The translations under genes and the position numbers were made by a program. Under the pieces are notes generated by a model that worked only from the letters and a program-made list of their open reading frames with translations, did not search any database and was not told the DNA's origin. From an uncultured Eubacteriales bacterium (GTDB taxonomy: Bacteria > Bacillota > Clostridia > Oscillospirales > Acutalibacteraceae): 6,772 bases of DNA. The DNA lies in the NCBI GenBank assembly GCA_900319255.1, contig ONNU01000232.1:1-6772 (forward strand), written 5' to 3'. Shown in pieces: positions 1 through 6,324 of this stretch. The stretch's first letter is position 1. Each line of letters opens with the position of its first letter.

Positions 1-30
1 GTGGTGAACTGATTCGGGATTTTACCTTCT
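1..30 (+). repeat. Possible tail fragment of a neighbouring repeat copy
   Basis: The first bases (GTGGTGAACTGATTCGGGA) resemble the extreme tail of the copy at 4255-4275 (AGTGGAACAGCGAATTCGGGA) with small gaps. If real, another copy ends here and copies are arranged in tandem, tail to head. The match is short, so this is tentative. Confidence 0.3.
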
Positions 31-52
31 CCGTCATCTGATTTACTGTATT

Positions 53-247
53 CATCAGAAAGATTTGTAAAGCTCCTGACAATACCAACTCTTAGTCATA
101 AAAGTCAGGCTTGCCAAGGGGGTTAAGGAAAGGGGATTGCAAAAGGGGGAAAACTCAAGGGTGGAACCCCCTTGTGATTTCCCCCTTTTGTCTCACCAAA
201 GCAGAAACGCTGATAAAGTATGGCTCAGGACATTAAAGCAGAACAGC
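53..247 (+). repeat. Dispersed structured repeat, full copy 1 (left arm of an inverted pair)
   Basis: About 195 bases that recur in inverted orientation at 6638-6445. By eye the two copies are close to 88-90% identical over the whole length. The order within the copy is a head (53-139), a long imperfect hairpin (140-190) and a tail (191-247). The tail recurs at 4211-4270 (about 49 of 60 positions identical, counting a few bases past the tail) and at 4407-4460. There is no coding sequence and no transposase. The nature of the element is unknown; a MITE-like or REP-like dispersed intergenic repeat is the best description. Similarity to the right copy fades upstream of about position 40. Confidence 0.85.
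140..190 (+). repeat. Long imperfect hairpin inside repeat copy 1
   Basis: CAAAAGGGGGAAA (140-152) pairs with TTTCCCCCTTTTG (178-190). After a short internal loop, CAAGGG (156-161) pairs with CCCTTG (169-174), leaving a 7-base loop. The same architecture is present at 4345-4406 and 6502-6551. A factor-independent terminator role is possible, but the T-run belongs to the stem instead of following it, so this is not a classical terminator. Confidence 0.8.
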
Positions 248-396
248 GAATTCTTTTTTCCAGCAACAGCGCTATTATTATCATGCTGTAAAATTGCGTC
301 CTCCGGATGATCCTGATAATGCTGAGAAATGCGGAAAATACGCAAAATATTTTCACGATAATTTTGTCTTTTCCCCTTTCGGTCTGTTTTGGTTTA

Positions 397-405
397 TGTT
401 ATAAT
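397..405 (+). promoter_or_regulatory. Extended -10 promoter of the pyrK operon
   Basis: TGTTATAAT is a perfect extended -10 element (TG, one base, TATAAT at 400-405). No good -35 hexamer lies 16-18 bases upstream; the best candidate is TTCGGT-like at about 378-383, which fits an extended -10 promoter. Transcription would begin near 411-413, giving a leader of about 44 bases before the pyrK start. That is too short for a PyrR-type attenuator, and no terminator/antiterminator pair is visible in it. Confidence 0.6.
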
Positions 406-455
406 TATTGTATATACGGAAACTTTACGGATAAAAAGCTGAAAGGAATGATTTT

Positions 456-1214
456 ATGAAGTTTGACGCTCAGGATTGTCTGCTTGTTGAAAAACACAGG
501 CTTACTGAAACAATATATGACTTCCGGCTGCAGAATGCGGAGCTTGCCGCTCTTTGCAGACCCGGACAGTTCGCTCATCTGCTGGTGCCGGGGAAAACTC
601 TCCGCAGACCTATCTCTATATGCGATGTTGACGGCGATATCATCCGCCTTGTGTTTGAGATAAGAGGCGACGGTACAAGGATCCTTTCTGAAACTGAAAC
701 AGGCGAAAGTATCAATATGATATGCCCTCTCGGAAACGGCTTCGATGTTCCGGAGGATAAGAGGATCGTCTTTATCGGCGGCGGTATCGGCGTGCCTCCT
801 ATGCTTTACAGCGCTAAGCAGGCAGGCGGAAACGCTGTTGTTATAAACGGCTTCCGCGATAAAAGCGCCGTCATACTTTCTGAGGATTTCAGAAAGCTGG
901 GCTGCAGATTCTTTGAGACCACCGATAACGGCAGCTATGGTCTGAAGGGCTTTGTCACCGACCCGCTTATGGAGGTTATTGATGAATGTGATATGATCTG
1001 CGCCTGCGGTCCTGCGCCTATGCTCAGAAATATTGCAAATGCTGCAAAGGAACACGGCAAGGAATGTTTCGTTTCTCTTGAACAGAGAATGGCTTGCGGA
1101 GTCGGGGCCTGTCTTGGCTGCGCAGTTGGTATAAATCGTGAGGACGGCAGTCTTACATACAAGCATGTGTGCAAGGACGGTCCTGTATTCAGAGCTGAGG
1201 AGGTGGCTTGGTAA
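456..1214 (+). CDS. pyrK: Dihydroorotate dehydrogenase B (NAD+), electron transfer subunit PyrK
   Basis: The 252-residue protein is the iron-sulfur flavoprotein subunit of class 1B dihydroorotate dehydrogenase. It passes electrons from PyrD to NAD+ through FAD and a [2Fe-2S] cluster, in the cytoplasm, in UMP synthesis. The N-terminal ferredoxin-reductase-type FAD domain shows RRPIS at residues 50-54. The nucleotide-binding domain carries GGGIGVPPM (108-116) and a CGP motif (184-186). Four cluster cysteines lie near the C-terminus: C214, C219, C222 and C239, in the family pattern CGVGACLGC followed by VCKDGPVF. Length is normal for the family. The start ATG is preceded by AAAGGA (442-447) at 8 bases. 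An ATG at 449 is followed by an immediate in-frame stop and cannot be used. The gene is first in the operon, and its stop overlaps the pyrD start, which matches the physical complex the two proteins form. Confidence 0.96.
   Translation: MKFDAQDCLLVEKHRLTETIYDFRLQNAELAALCRPGQFAHLLVPGKTLRRPISICDVDGDIIRLVFEIRGDGTRILSETETGESINMICPLGNGFDVPEDKRIVFIGGGIGVPPMLYSAKQAGGNAVVINGFRDKSAVILSEDFRKLGCRFFETTDNGSYGLKGFVTDPLMEVIDECDMICACGPAPMLRNIANAAKEHGKECFVSLEQRMACGVGACLGCAVGINREDGSLTYKHVCKDGPVFRAEEVAW
1198..1205 (+). promoter_or_regulatory. Ribosome binding site deciding the pyrD start
   Basis: AGGAGGTG lies 8 bases before the ATG at 1214 but only 2 bases before the upstream TTG at 1208. The spacing selects ATG 1214, which overlaps the pyrK stop as TAATG. 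Confidence 0.85.
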
Positions 1215-2122
1215 TGGCAGATCTTAGCGTAAATATCGCAGGTGTGGAATTTGACAACCCAATCATCGCCGCTTCCGGTACTATCGGCTTCGGCAGAGAA
1301 TACAGCGAGCTTTATCCCCTGTCTGTTTTCGGCGGTATCTCATGCAAGGGCACTACTCTTATGGAGCGTCCCGGTAATCCTCCGCCAAGAATAGCTGAAA
1401 CTCCTATGGGAATGCTCAATGCCGTAGGTCTGCAGAATCCCGGGGTGGAGCATTTTATCAAGGTGGAGCTTCCCTGGCTGAAACAGCAGAATACAGTCGT
1501 TATCGCAAATGCCGCCGGCAGCACTGAGGAGGATTACTGCAAAATATGCGAGATACTTTCCGACAGCGATGTTGATATGATCGAGCTGAATATCTCCTGC
1601 CCGAATGTCAAAAAGGGCGGCGCTCAGTTCGGCACCTCACCCGAATCTGTGGAAAGGATCACCGCCGCTGTCAGAAAGCACTGCACAAAGCCGCTTATCA
1701 TCAAGCTTTCTCCTAATGTTGCAGATATTGCAGAGGTGGCAAGGGCAGCAGAGGGCGCAGGCGCTGACGCTGTTTCCCTTATCAATACCCTCACAGGCAT
1801 GAGAATAGATATCAATACACGCCGCCCGATTATAAAGAATGTTACTGGCGGTATGTCAGGTCCGGCAGTTTTCCCTGTTGCCGTAAGAATGGTTTATCAG
1901 GTCAAAAACGCCGTGAAGATCCCGGTTATCGGTCTCGGCGGCATCAGCACATGGCAGGATGCGGTGGAAATGATAATGGCAGGCGCAGACGCTATCCAGA
2001 TTGGTACCGTACTGTTTACCGACCCCTATGCCCCGCTCAGGATCTCAGAGGGACTGCACGGCTATCTTGATACTCATAATATTCCCACGGTAAAAGAGCT
2101 TACCGGAACTGTTGAGGTGTAA
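1214..2122 (+). CDS. pyrD: Dihydroorotate dehydrogenase B, catalytic subunit PyrD
   Basis: This FMN-dependent TIM-barrel enzyme oxidises dihydroorotate to orotate in pyrimidine synthesis and works as a complex with PyrK. From the ATG it has 302 residues, normal for class 1B. Visible features are the start of the barrel at NPIIAASGT (15-23), the FMN-contacting SCKGTT (43-48), and NAVGLQNPG (69-77). NISCPN (126-131) carries the class 1 active-site base C129, a cysteine rather than the serine of class 2 enzymes. KLSPN (164-168), the FMN phosphate site GLGGIST (240-246) and GTVLFTDP (264-271) follow. The cysteine and the adjoining pyrK together make class 1B firm, so NAD+ is the expected acceptor. 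A TTG start at 1208 would add two residues, but the ribosome binding site argues against it. The one-base overlap with pyrK suggests translational coupling. Confidence 0.97.
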   Translation: MADLSVNIAGVEFDNPIIAASGTIGFGREYSELYPLSVFGGISCKGTTLMERPGNPPPRIAETPMGMLNAVGLQNPGVEHFIKVELPWLKQQNTVVIANAAGSTEEDYCKICEILSDSDVDMIELNISCPNVKKGGAQFGTSPESVERITAAVRKHCTKPLIIKLSPNVADIAEVARAAEGAGADAVSLINTLTGMRIDINTRRPIIKNVTGGMSGPAVFPVAVRMVYQVKNAVKIPVIGLGGISTWQDAVEMIMAGADAIQIGTVLFTDPYAPLRISEGLHGYLDTHNIPTVKELTGTVEV

Positions 2123-2128
2123 TTATCA

Positions 2129-2767
2129 ATGACAAAGCTAATAATCGTCCGTCACTGCCAGGCTGAGGGCAATCTGAAAAGGTTTTTTCAGGGAAGGACG
2201 GACTGCGATATCACACCGAAGGGCAGAGCGCAGATCGGCGCAACTGCTGAAATGCTCAGCGCCGAGCCAATTGATGTCTTTTATACCAGTTCCCTCATAA
2301 GAGCCCAGAAAAGCGCCAGGGGGATCAATGTCTATCACGATGTCCCGATAATAACGGACGACCGTCTTATCGAGATAGATCCGGGAAAATGGGAGGGTCA
2401 GTATCTGGAGGATATCGCAAGGGAATATCCCAAAGAGTTTTCCGACTGGAATAACGACCCGGCTGTTTTTCAGGCGCCGGAGGGAGAATCCATGTCCGAT
2501 GTATATAACAGGGTAAGCGCCGCTGTAAATGATATCGTGAGGGATAATCCGGGGAAAACGGTATGCATCGTTTCTCACGGATGCACAATAAAAACCATGA
2601 TGTGTTATCTTCACGGCTGGCAGGTCAGAGATATCGGCGGTATACCGTTGGGAACGAATATGTCCGTCAATGTTGCCGAAAGCGATGACAGGGGCGGCTT
2701 CAAGCTGATAATGGAGAATTACTGCGATCATCTTGCGCTTGTGAATAATGCGGAGGAAAAGCAATGA
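2129..2767 (+). CDS. Histidine phosphatase superfamily protein (phosphoglycerate-mutase-like)
   Basis: The 212-residue cytoplasmic protein belongs to the branch-1 histidine phosphatases. The catalytic set is complete: R8-H9 at the N-terminal RHCQAEGN motif (H9 is the phosphohistidine nucleophile), R58 in TSSLIRAQ, E82 in LIEIDPGKWEG (the acid), and H150 in VSHG. The usual glycine after the nucleophile (RHG) is a cysteine here (C10). The family includes phosphoglycerate mutases, the alpha-ribazole phosphatase CobC and broad phosphatases, and the sequence does not settle the substrate. No cobalamin genes are nearby, so a CobC role is not supported. The start has GAGGTG (2114-2119) inside the end of pyrD, 9 bases upstream. 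The gap to pyrD is 6 bases and the stop overlaps the ruvX start by 4 bases, so the gene is part of the operon. Confidence 0.9.
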   Translation: MTKLIIVRHCQAEGNLKRFFQGRTDCDITPKGRAQIGATAEMLSAEPIDVFYTSSLIRAQKSARGINVYHDVPIITDDRLIEIDPGKWEGQYLEDIAREYPKEFSDWNNDPAVFQAPEGESMSDVYNRVSAAVNDIVRDNPGKTVCIVSHGCTIKTMMCYLHGWQVRDIGGIPLGTNMSVNVAESDDRGGFKLIMENYCDHLALVNNAEEKQ

Positions 2768-3183
2768 TAATATTATCAGTGGATTACGGAAAGGTACGCA
2801 CAGGGGTGGCTGTATGCGATAAAAACGAAATGATCGCATCTCCTGTGGGAGTTATAAAGGAATACAGCATGGAAGCTCTTGCAAAACGGATAAGCGATAT
2901 CGCCGCTGAAAGGTCTGCTCAGCAGATCGTGCTGGGGCTGCCGAGAAATATGGACGGCAGCGAAGGCGAAAGCGCACAGAATGTCCGTGTTTTCAAGGAT
3001 ATCCTCGCTCAGGCAAGCGGTCTGGAGGTCGTTCTGAGAGATGAACGCTGTACCACCGTGACAGCCTATGAATATCTGAACATGAGCAACAAGCGGGGAA
3101 AAAAACGCAAAGAAGTCGTTGACAGTGTTGCAGCTGTCGTGATACTTGAAGATTATCTGAATTACAGGAGGAATAGCCTATGA
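2764..3183 (+). CDS. ruvX: Putative Holliday junction resolvase / pre-16S rRNA nuclease RuvX (YqgF)
   Basis: The 139-residue protein is of the YqgF family with an RNase H-like fold. The three acidic positions of the family are visible: D7 in VDYGKVRTG, E94 in RDERCTT, and D120 in KRKEVVDSVAAVVILEDYL. GLPRNMDGSEG (58-68) is another family hallmark. Length is typical. Family members are annotated as Holliday junction resolvases; the Escherichia coli protein has been linked to maturation of the 16S rRNA 5' end, and both roles are nucleic-acid cleavage in the cytoplasm. The ATG overlaps the upstream stop as ATGA, with GGAGG (2752-2756) 7 bases before it. The 3' end overlaps the next gene in the same ATGA manner, which implies coupled translation. 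Confidence 0.94.
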   Translation: MIILSVDYGKVRTGVAVCDKNEMIASPVGVIKEYSMEALAKRISDIAAERSAQQIVLGLPRNMDGSEGESAQNVRVFKDILAQASGLEVVLRDERCTTVTAYEYLNMSNKRGKKRKEVVDSVAAVVILEDYLNYRRNSL

Positions 3184-4100
3184 ATGTTCTTCCCAGCCAG
3201 AAGCTGTCCATCAGTCATCTGTTTCTGTCCCTGGCAGCGGGGCTGATGTTCTTTCTTCTGCCGAACGATGCAAAAAATCAGCTGAGCTATGACGGCTTAT
3301 GCGAAGCATATATTTTTCTTATCACTCTGGTAATAACGGCTGTGCTTTTTCTTATCACAAAGCGGTACGAGGCGATCGGCGCAGCGATGTTCACAATGTC
3401 AGTCCTTATGACAACAGCGCTGATACTGGAGATAATAATGGGCTTTGCCGAAAACCCCTCCACATACTGGCCTGATATCGGTATGTACAGGATCGTCAGT
3501 ATGTTCCTGCTGTGGTTTCTGCCCTTTACCTTCTGCACGGTGATAAGGCTGCTTTCCACCGGAAACAGCGACAATAACGACACCCGCAGAAGCTTTGCCC
3601 GTTTCATATCCCTGAGCATGAAGGCTTTGCTTATCATATATGTACTGATTGTTGTATTCATGCTGGTAATGCCGGATCATCCCGCGCAGGGCGACAGAAA
3701 AATAGATCTGATGATACTGAGCCGGATAACCGACTGCATAAACGGCACACATGAAAACGGCGTCCCCTATATCATGTGGCACTGCATTGTGCTTGCTCCG
3801 TTTTCGCTTTATCTGTCCGTACTTGTGCCGAAATTCAGGGTATGGCATATAATCATAATCGCAGCCTGCTTTGGTCTTGCGACAGAGGCAATGCAGTTTA
3901 TTTTCAACACAGGCACCTCCTGCACAGACGACGTACTGATGATGATAATAGGAGCGATAACCGGCATACTTTTCAAAAAAGCCATTGACAAGCTCCGCTC
4001 CCTTATCACAAAGGGCGAAGACCCCACGATGCTGAGCTTTGAATACACCCATCTCAATGTCAAGCCCAAGGGTGAAGCTCAGGTACTGAAAGAGGAATGA
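3180..4100 (+). CDS. VanZ-like family membrane protein
   Basis: The 306-residue polytopic membrane protein has predicted membrane spans at about 11-28, 42-60, 65-88, 104-124, 147-165, 200-217, 222-243 and 251-266, judged from hydrophobicity. The last third carries the VanZ-family signature: GLATEAMQF with E236 and Q239, followed by SCTDDVLMMIIGAITG with D250, D251, G258 and G262. VanZ family members are linked to low-level teicoplanin resistance in one operon, but the biochemical role of the family is not settled, and no van genes are nearby. A resistance function should therefore not be inferred. The protein is longer than stand-alone VanZ proteins because of about 140 extra N-terminal residues forming extra spans; the tail (from about 275) is hydrophilic. 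The start overlaps the ruvX stop as ATGA, with AGGAGG at 3166-3171, 8 bases upstream. It is the last gene before the terminator. Confidence 0.85.
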   Translation: MNVLPSQKLSISHLFLSLAAGLMFFLLPNDAKNQLSYDGLCEAYIFLITLVITAVLFLITKRYEAIGAAMFTMSVLMTTALILEIIMGFAENPSTYWPDIGMYRIVSMFLLWFLPFTFCTVIRLLSTGNSDNNDTRRSFARFISLSMKALLIIYVLIVVFMLVMPDHPAQGDRKIDLMILSRITDCINGTHENGVPYIMWHCIVLAPFSLYLSVLVPKFRVWHIIIIAACFGLATEAMQFIFNTGTSCTDDVLMMIIGAITGILFKKAIDKLRSLITKGEDPTMLSFEYTHLNVKPKGEAQVLKEE

Positions 4101-4129
4101 TCCTCAAACGCAGCGCAAAATAAAATTTC

Positions 4130-4171
4130 CGCCATAGTAATTCTGCCGCCCCCGTCAGAACTACTATGGCG
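4130..4171 (+). terminator. Hairpin terminator of the pyrK operon
   Basis: CGCCATAGTA (4130-4139) pairs with TACTATGGCG (4162-4171). After one mismatch, TTCTG (4141-4145) pairs with CAGAA (4156-4160), leaving a 10-base loop. The run after it is weak (TTTGTAT), while an A-rich stretch with a short T-run lies before it. It sits 30 bases after the last stop, the expected place for an intrinsic terminator. Confidence 0.75.
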
Positions 4172-4190
4172 TTTGTATAAGTCTTCCGGG

Positions 4191-4209
4191 GCAGCGGCTT
4201 TGCCGCTGC
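4191..4209 (+). repeat. GC-rich 19-base hairpin, copy A
   Basis: GCAGCGGCTTTGCCGCTGC is an exact 8-bp palindrome around TTT. The identical 19 bases recur at 4325-4343. Both are preceded by CTTCCGGGG (4183-4191 and 4314-4322), the second copy having a few extra bases, and both are followed within a few bases by ACAAAA, where the dispersed repeat begins. Confidence 0.9.
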
Positions 4210-4210
4210 G

Positions 4211-4270
4211 GACAAAAGCAGAAATACTAATGAAGCATGGCTCAGGGTATTAAAGTGGAACAGCGAATTC
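4211..4270 (+). repeat. Dispersed repeat, tail-only copy lacking the hairpin
   Basis: Aligns to 194-252 of copy 1 with about 49 of 60 positions identical, ending in the shared GAACAGCGAATTC. The head and the long hairpin are missing; ACAAAA runs straight into GCAGAAA. This looks like a hairpin-deleted copy, the GC-rich 19-mer taking the hairpin's place. Confidence 0.8.
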
Positions 4271-4324
4271 GGGAGTTATTCTTTATACCCTGGCTTCTAT
4301 TGGTTGCTGACTTCTTCCGGGGAG

Positions 4325-4343
4325 GCAGCGGCTTTGCCGCTGC
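4325..4343 (+). repeat. GC-rich 19-base hairpin, copy B
   Basis: Identical to the 19-mer at 4191-4209. It directly precedes the hairpin-bearing repeat copy at 4345-4460. Confidence 0.9.
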
Positions 4344-4344
4344 G

Positions 4345-4460
4345 ACAAAAGAGGAGAACCACAAGAGGGTGGCTTGCGTCCCCCTCTTAAGGTTCTCCCC
4401 TTTTGTCCTACCAAAGTAGAAATACTAATGAAGTATAACTCAGAGCATTAAGGTAAAACT
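4345..4460 (+). repeat. Dispersed repeat, hairpin-plus-tail copy
   Basis: The hairpin has outer arms at 4345-4360 and 4391-4406 (16 bp, one mismatch) and an inner stem AAGAGGG (4363-4369) with CCCTCTT (4382-4388). The sequence of the inner stem differs from copy 1 (CAAGGG/CCCTTG), but both sides changed together, so pairing is kept. The tail (4407-4460) matches the common tail of the family and contains ATACT-N5-AGTAT (4422-4436). The head module present in copies 1 and 6638-6445 is absent. Confidence 0.82.
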
Positions 4461-4497
4461 GTCACATACTTTTATCCCCCACAACGGAGATGTCGGC

Positions 4498-4525
4498 TTC
4501 ACAATTTCAAGTCAAAATTTATAAT
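4498..4525 (+). promoter_or_regulatory. Possible promoter of the 4544-5443 gene
   Basis: TTCACA (4498-4503) and TATAAT (4520-4525) are 16 bases apart, close to the sigma-A consensus. A transcript would start near 4532, almost on the ribosome binding site, which leaves an unusually short leader. The actual promoter may therefore lie further upstream. Confidence 0.4.
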
Positions 4526-4531
4526 AATAAT

Positions 4532-4536
4532 GGAGA
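4532..4536 (+). promoter_or_regulatory. Ribosome binding site deciding the start at 4544
   Basis: GGAGA lies 7 bases before ATG 4544. The in-frame ATG at 4490 has GGAG directly against it (no spacing) and lies upstream of the likely -10 box, so 4544 is preferred. Confidence 0.75.
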
Positions 4537-4543
4537 TAGATTC

Positions 4544-5443
4544 ATGAAAGAAAAAATTACTATCAGAAGTATAATCAACAAACTCTATGGTGGGCTTAAT
4601 ATGAGTTGGCTCACAGTGATACTGTTTGCGCTGGGTACGGCAGTGTTGACTTCCATCTTTCTGATCGTGCCCTTTTTTCATAATACTTCGTTTGAACTGA
4701 TGGGCGTTGATTTTGAGGCATGGTTTTTCTTCGCCATCATTATCATGGCAAATTGTAAAAAACCCCTGGAATCGGCACTCAAGACATTTGTGTTTTTCCT
4801 GATCAGCCAGCCGCTTATTTATCTGATTCAGGTGCCGTTTTCATCCATGGGATGGGGGCTGTTCGGATATTATAAGTACTGGTTTTTATGGACACTGCTT
4901 ACGTTCCCGATGGCATTTGTCGGATGGTTTATCACGAAGAAAAACTGGCTGAGCGTGATCATCCTTACTCCGGTTCTGGCGTTTATGGGAAGCGCTGCTT
5001 ATCAGAGCGGTCTCCATTGTATACGTCATTTTCCGTATCGGCTTGTCACTTCACTGTTTTGCCTGTTGCAGATCGTCCTGTATGTAATTGCGTTTTTCCC
5101 GGATATAAAGAAAAAGCTGGTCGGTATCCTGATCCCGCTTATCATCGTTGTTGTATTTACGGTTACAACACCACAGGTCGATGTAAACGGTACGGTTTTC
5201 CTGCCGGATGATCTGATCCTTTCGGATTCTGCGGTTGTTGTGACAGAAGACGATCCTGCTGCAGCCGTTACCATCGAAAGCACCGGAGAAGACAGTATGA
5301 TCCGGGTTCATGCAAGTCAATTCGGCGCGACAGATTTCACTATCCGTGACGGTGAAGCCGAATATCTGTATACGGCGGAAGTATATGAAGACGATACCGG
5401 ACACCCGCAGATCCAGATAACCAAGCGGAAAAAATCCGATTAA
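4544..5443 (+). CDS. Unrecognised multi-pass membrane protein with C-terminal exported tail
   Basis: I do not recognise a family. The 299-residue protein has about seven hydrophobic spans, at roughly 21-43, 58-70, 79-97, 110-130, 134-152, 164-185 and 190-208. A polar tail of about 90 residues (209-299) follows, rich in valine, threonine, aspartate and glutamate with alternating beta-like patterning (e.g. VTEDDPAAAVTIES, FTIRDGEAEYLYTAEV), ending in the basic KRKKSD. The acidic tail has few lysines before its end and probably forms a small beta domain; whether it faces outside depends on the exact number of spans. The N-terminus (KEKITIRSIINKLYGG) is basic and amphipathic. The gene stands alone between repeats and its own terminator, so context gives no functional clue. 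Confidence 0.8.
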   Translation: MKEKITIRSIINKLYGGLNMSWLTVILFALGTAVLTSIFLIVPFFHNTSFELMGVDFEAWFFFAIIIMANCKKPLESALKTFVFFLISQPLIYLIQVPFSSMGWGLFGYYKYWFLWTLLTFPMAFVGWFITKKNWLSVIILTPVLAFMGSAAYQSGLHCIRHFPYRLVTSLFCLLQIVLYVIAFFPDIKKKLVGILIPLIIVVVFTVTTPQVDVNGTVFLPDDLILSDSAVVVTEDDPAAAVTIESTGEDSMIRVHASQFGATDFTIRDGEAEYLYTAEVYEDDTGHPQIQITKRKKSD

Positions 5444-5452
5444 ATAAACGAT

Positions 5453-5481
5453 GCCCCGAAGCATTTTATCCGCTTCGGGGC
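5453..5481 (+). terminator. Strong intrinsic terminator after the membrane protein gene
   Basis: GCCCCGAAGC (5453-5462) pairs perfectly with GCTTCGGGGC (5472-5481), extended by a T-A pair, with a 9-base loop, and is followed by AATTATTTTAT. It begins 10 bases after the stop codon. Confidence 0.9.
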
Positions 5482-5509
5482 AATTATTTTATCCGGGTTC
5501 TGTCTTACC

Positions 5510-5573
5510 TGAGTCCGTAAAGCTGACATCTCCGCTGAGCGCTGAAAAAGGAAATCCGCTGTTCCCCTTTCAG
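5510..5573 (-). repeat. Degenerate fragment repeated on the other side of bioY
   Basis: Positions 5510-5536 match 6396-6422 in direct orientation at 23 of 27 positions, and weaker similarity continues to 5573 and 6460 (ending CTGTTCC-CTTTCA). The partner at 6396-6460 runs into the tail of the minus-strand repeat copy, so this is probably a worn remnant of the same family. It also contains an imperfect hairpin (CTGAAAAAGGAA with TTCCCCTTTCAG). No bioY terminator with a proper T-run was found in 5574-5656. Confidence 0.5.
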
Positions 5574-5656
5574 TGAATTTGATAATTCTGATCAATGAAT
5601 ACAGTATTTTTTTACCCATTGATTTTCACAGATTCAGATCTTATTCTTTCCCCTGC

Positions 5657-6271
5657 TTATGAAACCTTTGGCTTCACAACAGCGTCGATGCGGTTGACAA
5701 GGATAACAGAAGCGATGATCTTTGCGGCATCCGGGAGTAAAAACGGGAATACGCAATAACCCAGAGCTGTCATTATATCCATTGAATTGCCGTTCTGCCC
5801 GCTTACGATAACAAACCATGCCGTACCGAAAACATAGCAAATCAGTATTCCTACCACCATTCCCACAGTCAGCGACCAGACCTTTTTTCCGAAAAGATCA
5901 GCAAACAATCCCACAGCCAGCCCGGTAAACAGGAAGCCTGTGATATAACCCCCCGTAGGACCTGTGATGCATCCCACACCTCCGCTGAAGCCTGCAAATA
6001 CCGGCACTCCAACAGCGCCGAGTATCACGTACACTAAAACGCTGAGGAACCCCCTTTTCAGCCCCAGAATACCTGCGGCAATACAAATACCCAGCGTCTG
6101 TAACGTAAAGGGCACAGGTCCCAGAGGGATCTGTATCTGCGAGCAGACAGCGATCACTGCGGTAAATAAAGCAGTATATGTCAGCCCCAGCAGTCTGTTC
6201 CTCATCCCGGAACGCTCGTTTTTATTATTGTTTTTCTCGTTTTCATTTTCATTGGAATTTGTTTTATCCAT
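5657..6271 (-). CDS. bioY: Biotin transporter BioY (ECF S component)
   Basis: The 204-residue integral membrane protein binds biotin and, with an ECF energy-coupling module (EcfA, EcfA', EcfT), imports it; those genes are not in the window. The family core is unmistakable: PLGPVPFTLQTLG (49-61), LGLKRGFLSVLVYVILGAVGVPVFAG (69-94) and GPTGGYITGFL (104-114). D181 and K184 in PDAAKII match the conserved C-terminal helix. About six spans are expected. The first 22 residues are an odd Asn/Glu/Lys-rich hydrophilic tail (SNENENEKNNNKNE). The start at 6271 has GAAGGG 6 bases upstream. An in-frame ATG at 6313 lies upstream of the -10 box and cannot be on the mRNA, and Met23 lacks a ribosome binding site. 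It is transcribed convergently with the membrane protein gene. Confidence 0.96.
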   Translation of the reverse strand: MDKTNSNENENEKNNNKNERSGMRNRLLGLTYTALFTAVIAVCSQIQIPLGPVPFTLQTLGICIAAGILGLKRGFLSVLVYVILGAVGVPVFAGFSGGVGCITGPTGGYITGFLFTGLAVGLFADLFGKKVWSLTVGMVVGILICYVFGTAWFVIVSGQNGNSMDIMTALGYCVFPFLLPDAAKIIASVILVNRIDAVVKPKVS

Positions 6272-6277
6272 ATTTTT

Positions 6278-6283
6278 CCCTTC
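6278..6283 (-). promoter_or_regulatory. Ribosome binding site deciding the bioY start
   Basis: On the minus strand GAAGGG lies 6 bases before the ATG at 6271-6269 and selects this start over the in-frame ATG at 6313. Confidence 0.75.
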
Positions 6284-6295
6284 TTTCCAATGAAT

Positions 6296-6324
6296 ATTAT
6301 ATATCCTTTTCATTTAATTGTCAA
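6296..6324 (-). promoter_or_regulatory. Consensus sigma-A promoter of bioY
   Basis: Reading the minus strand, TTGACA (6324-6319), a spacer of exactly 17 bases, then TATAAT (6301-6296): a perfect match to the vegetative consensus. The expected transcript start is near 6289, giving a leader of about 18 bases. There is no room for a riboswitch, so control must act on initiation. Confidence 0.92.

Noticed and set aside
140..190. Classical intrinsic terminator
   Set aside because: The T-run is in the stem rather than after it, and the hairpin is part of a repeat found in several contexts.
53..247. CRISPR array
   Set aside because: The repeats are long, few, inverted or irregularly spaced and have no spacers of uniform length.
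411..455. PyrR attenuator or riboswitch ahead of pyrK
   Set aside because: The predicted leader is about 44 bases with no hairpin or terminator.
405..1166. 253-codon minus-strand frame opposite pyrK
   Set aside because: pyrK is certain on the other strand; the antisense frame shows no domain and no start signals.
2138..2839. 233-codon minus-strand frame opposite the phosphatase gene
   Set aside because: Shadow of a well-supported gene with intact catalytic motifs on the plus strand.
3180..4100. Glycopeptide resistance locus
   Set aside because: Only a VanZ-like domain is present, with no vanHAX or vanRS genes; this family is widespread in susceptible Firmicutes.
4237..4419. 60-codon plus-strand frame between the two operons
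   Set aside because: It runs through a repeat tail, the GC-rich 19-mer and a hairpin, has no ribosome binding site, and its translation is just repeat sequence.
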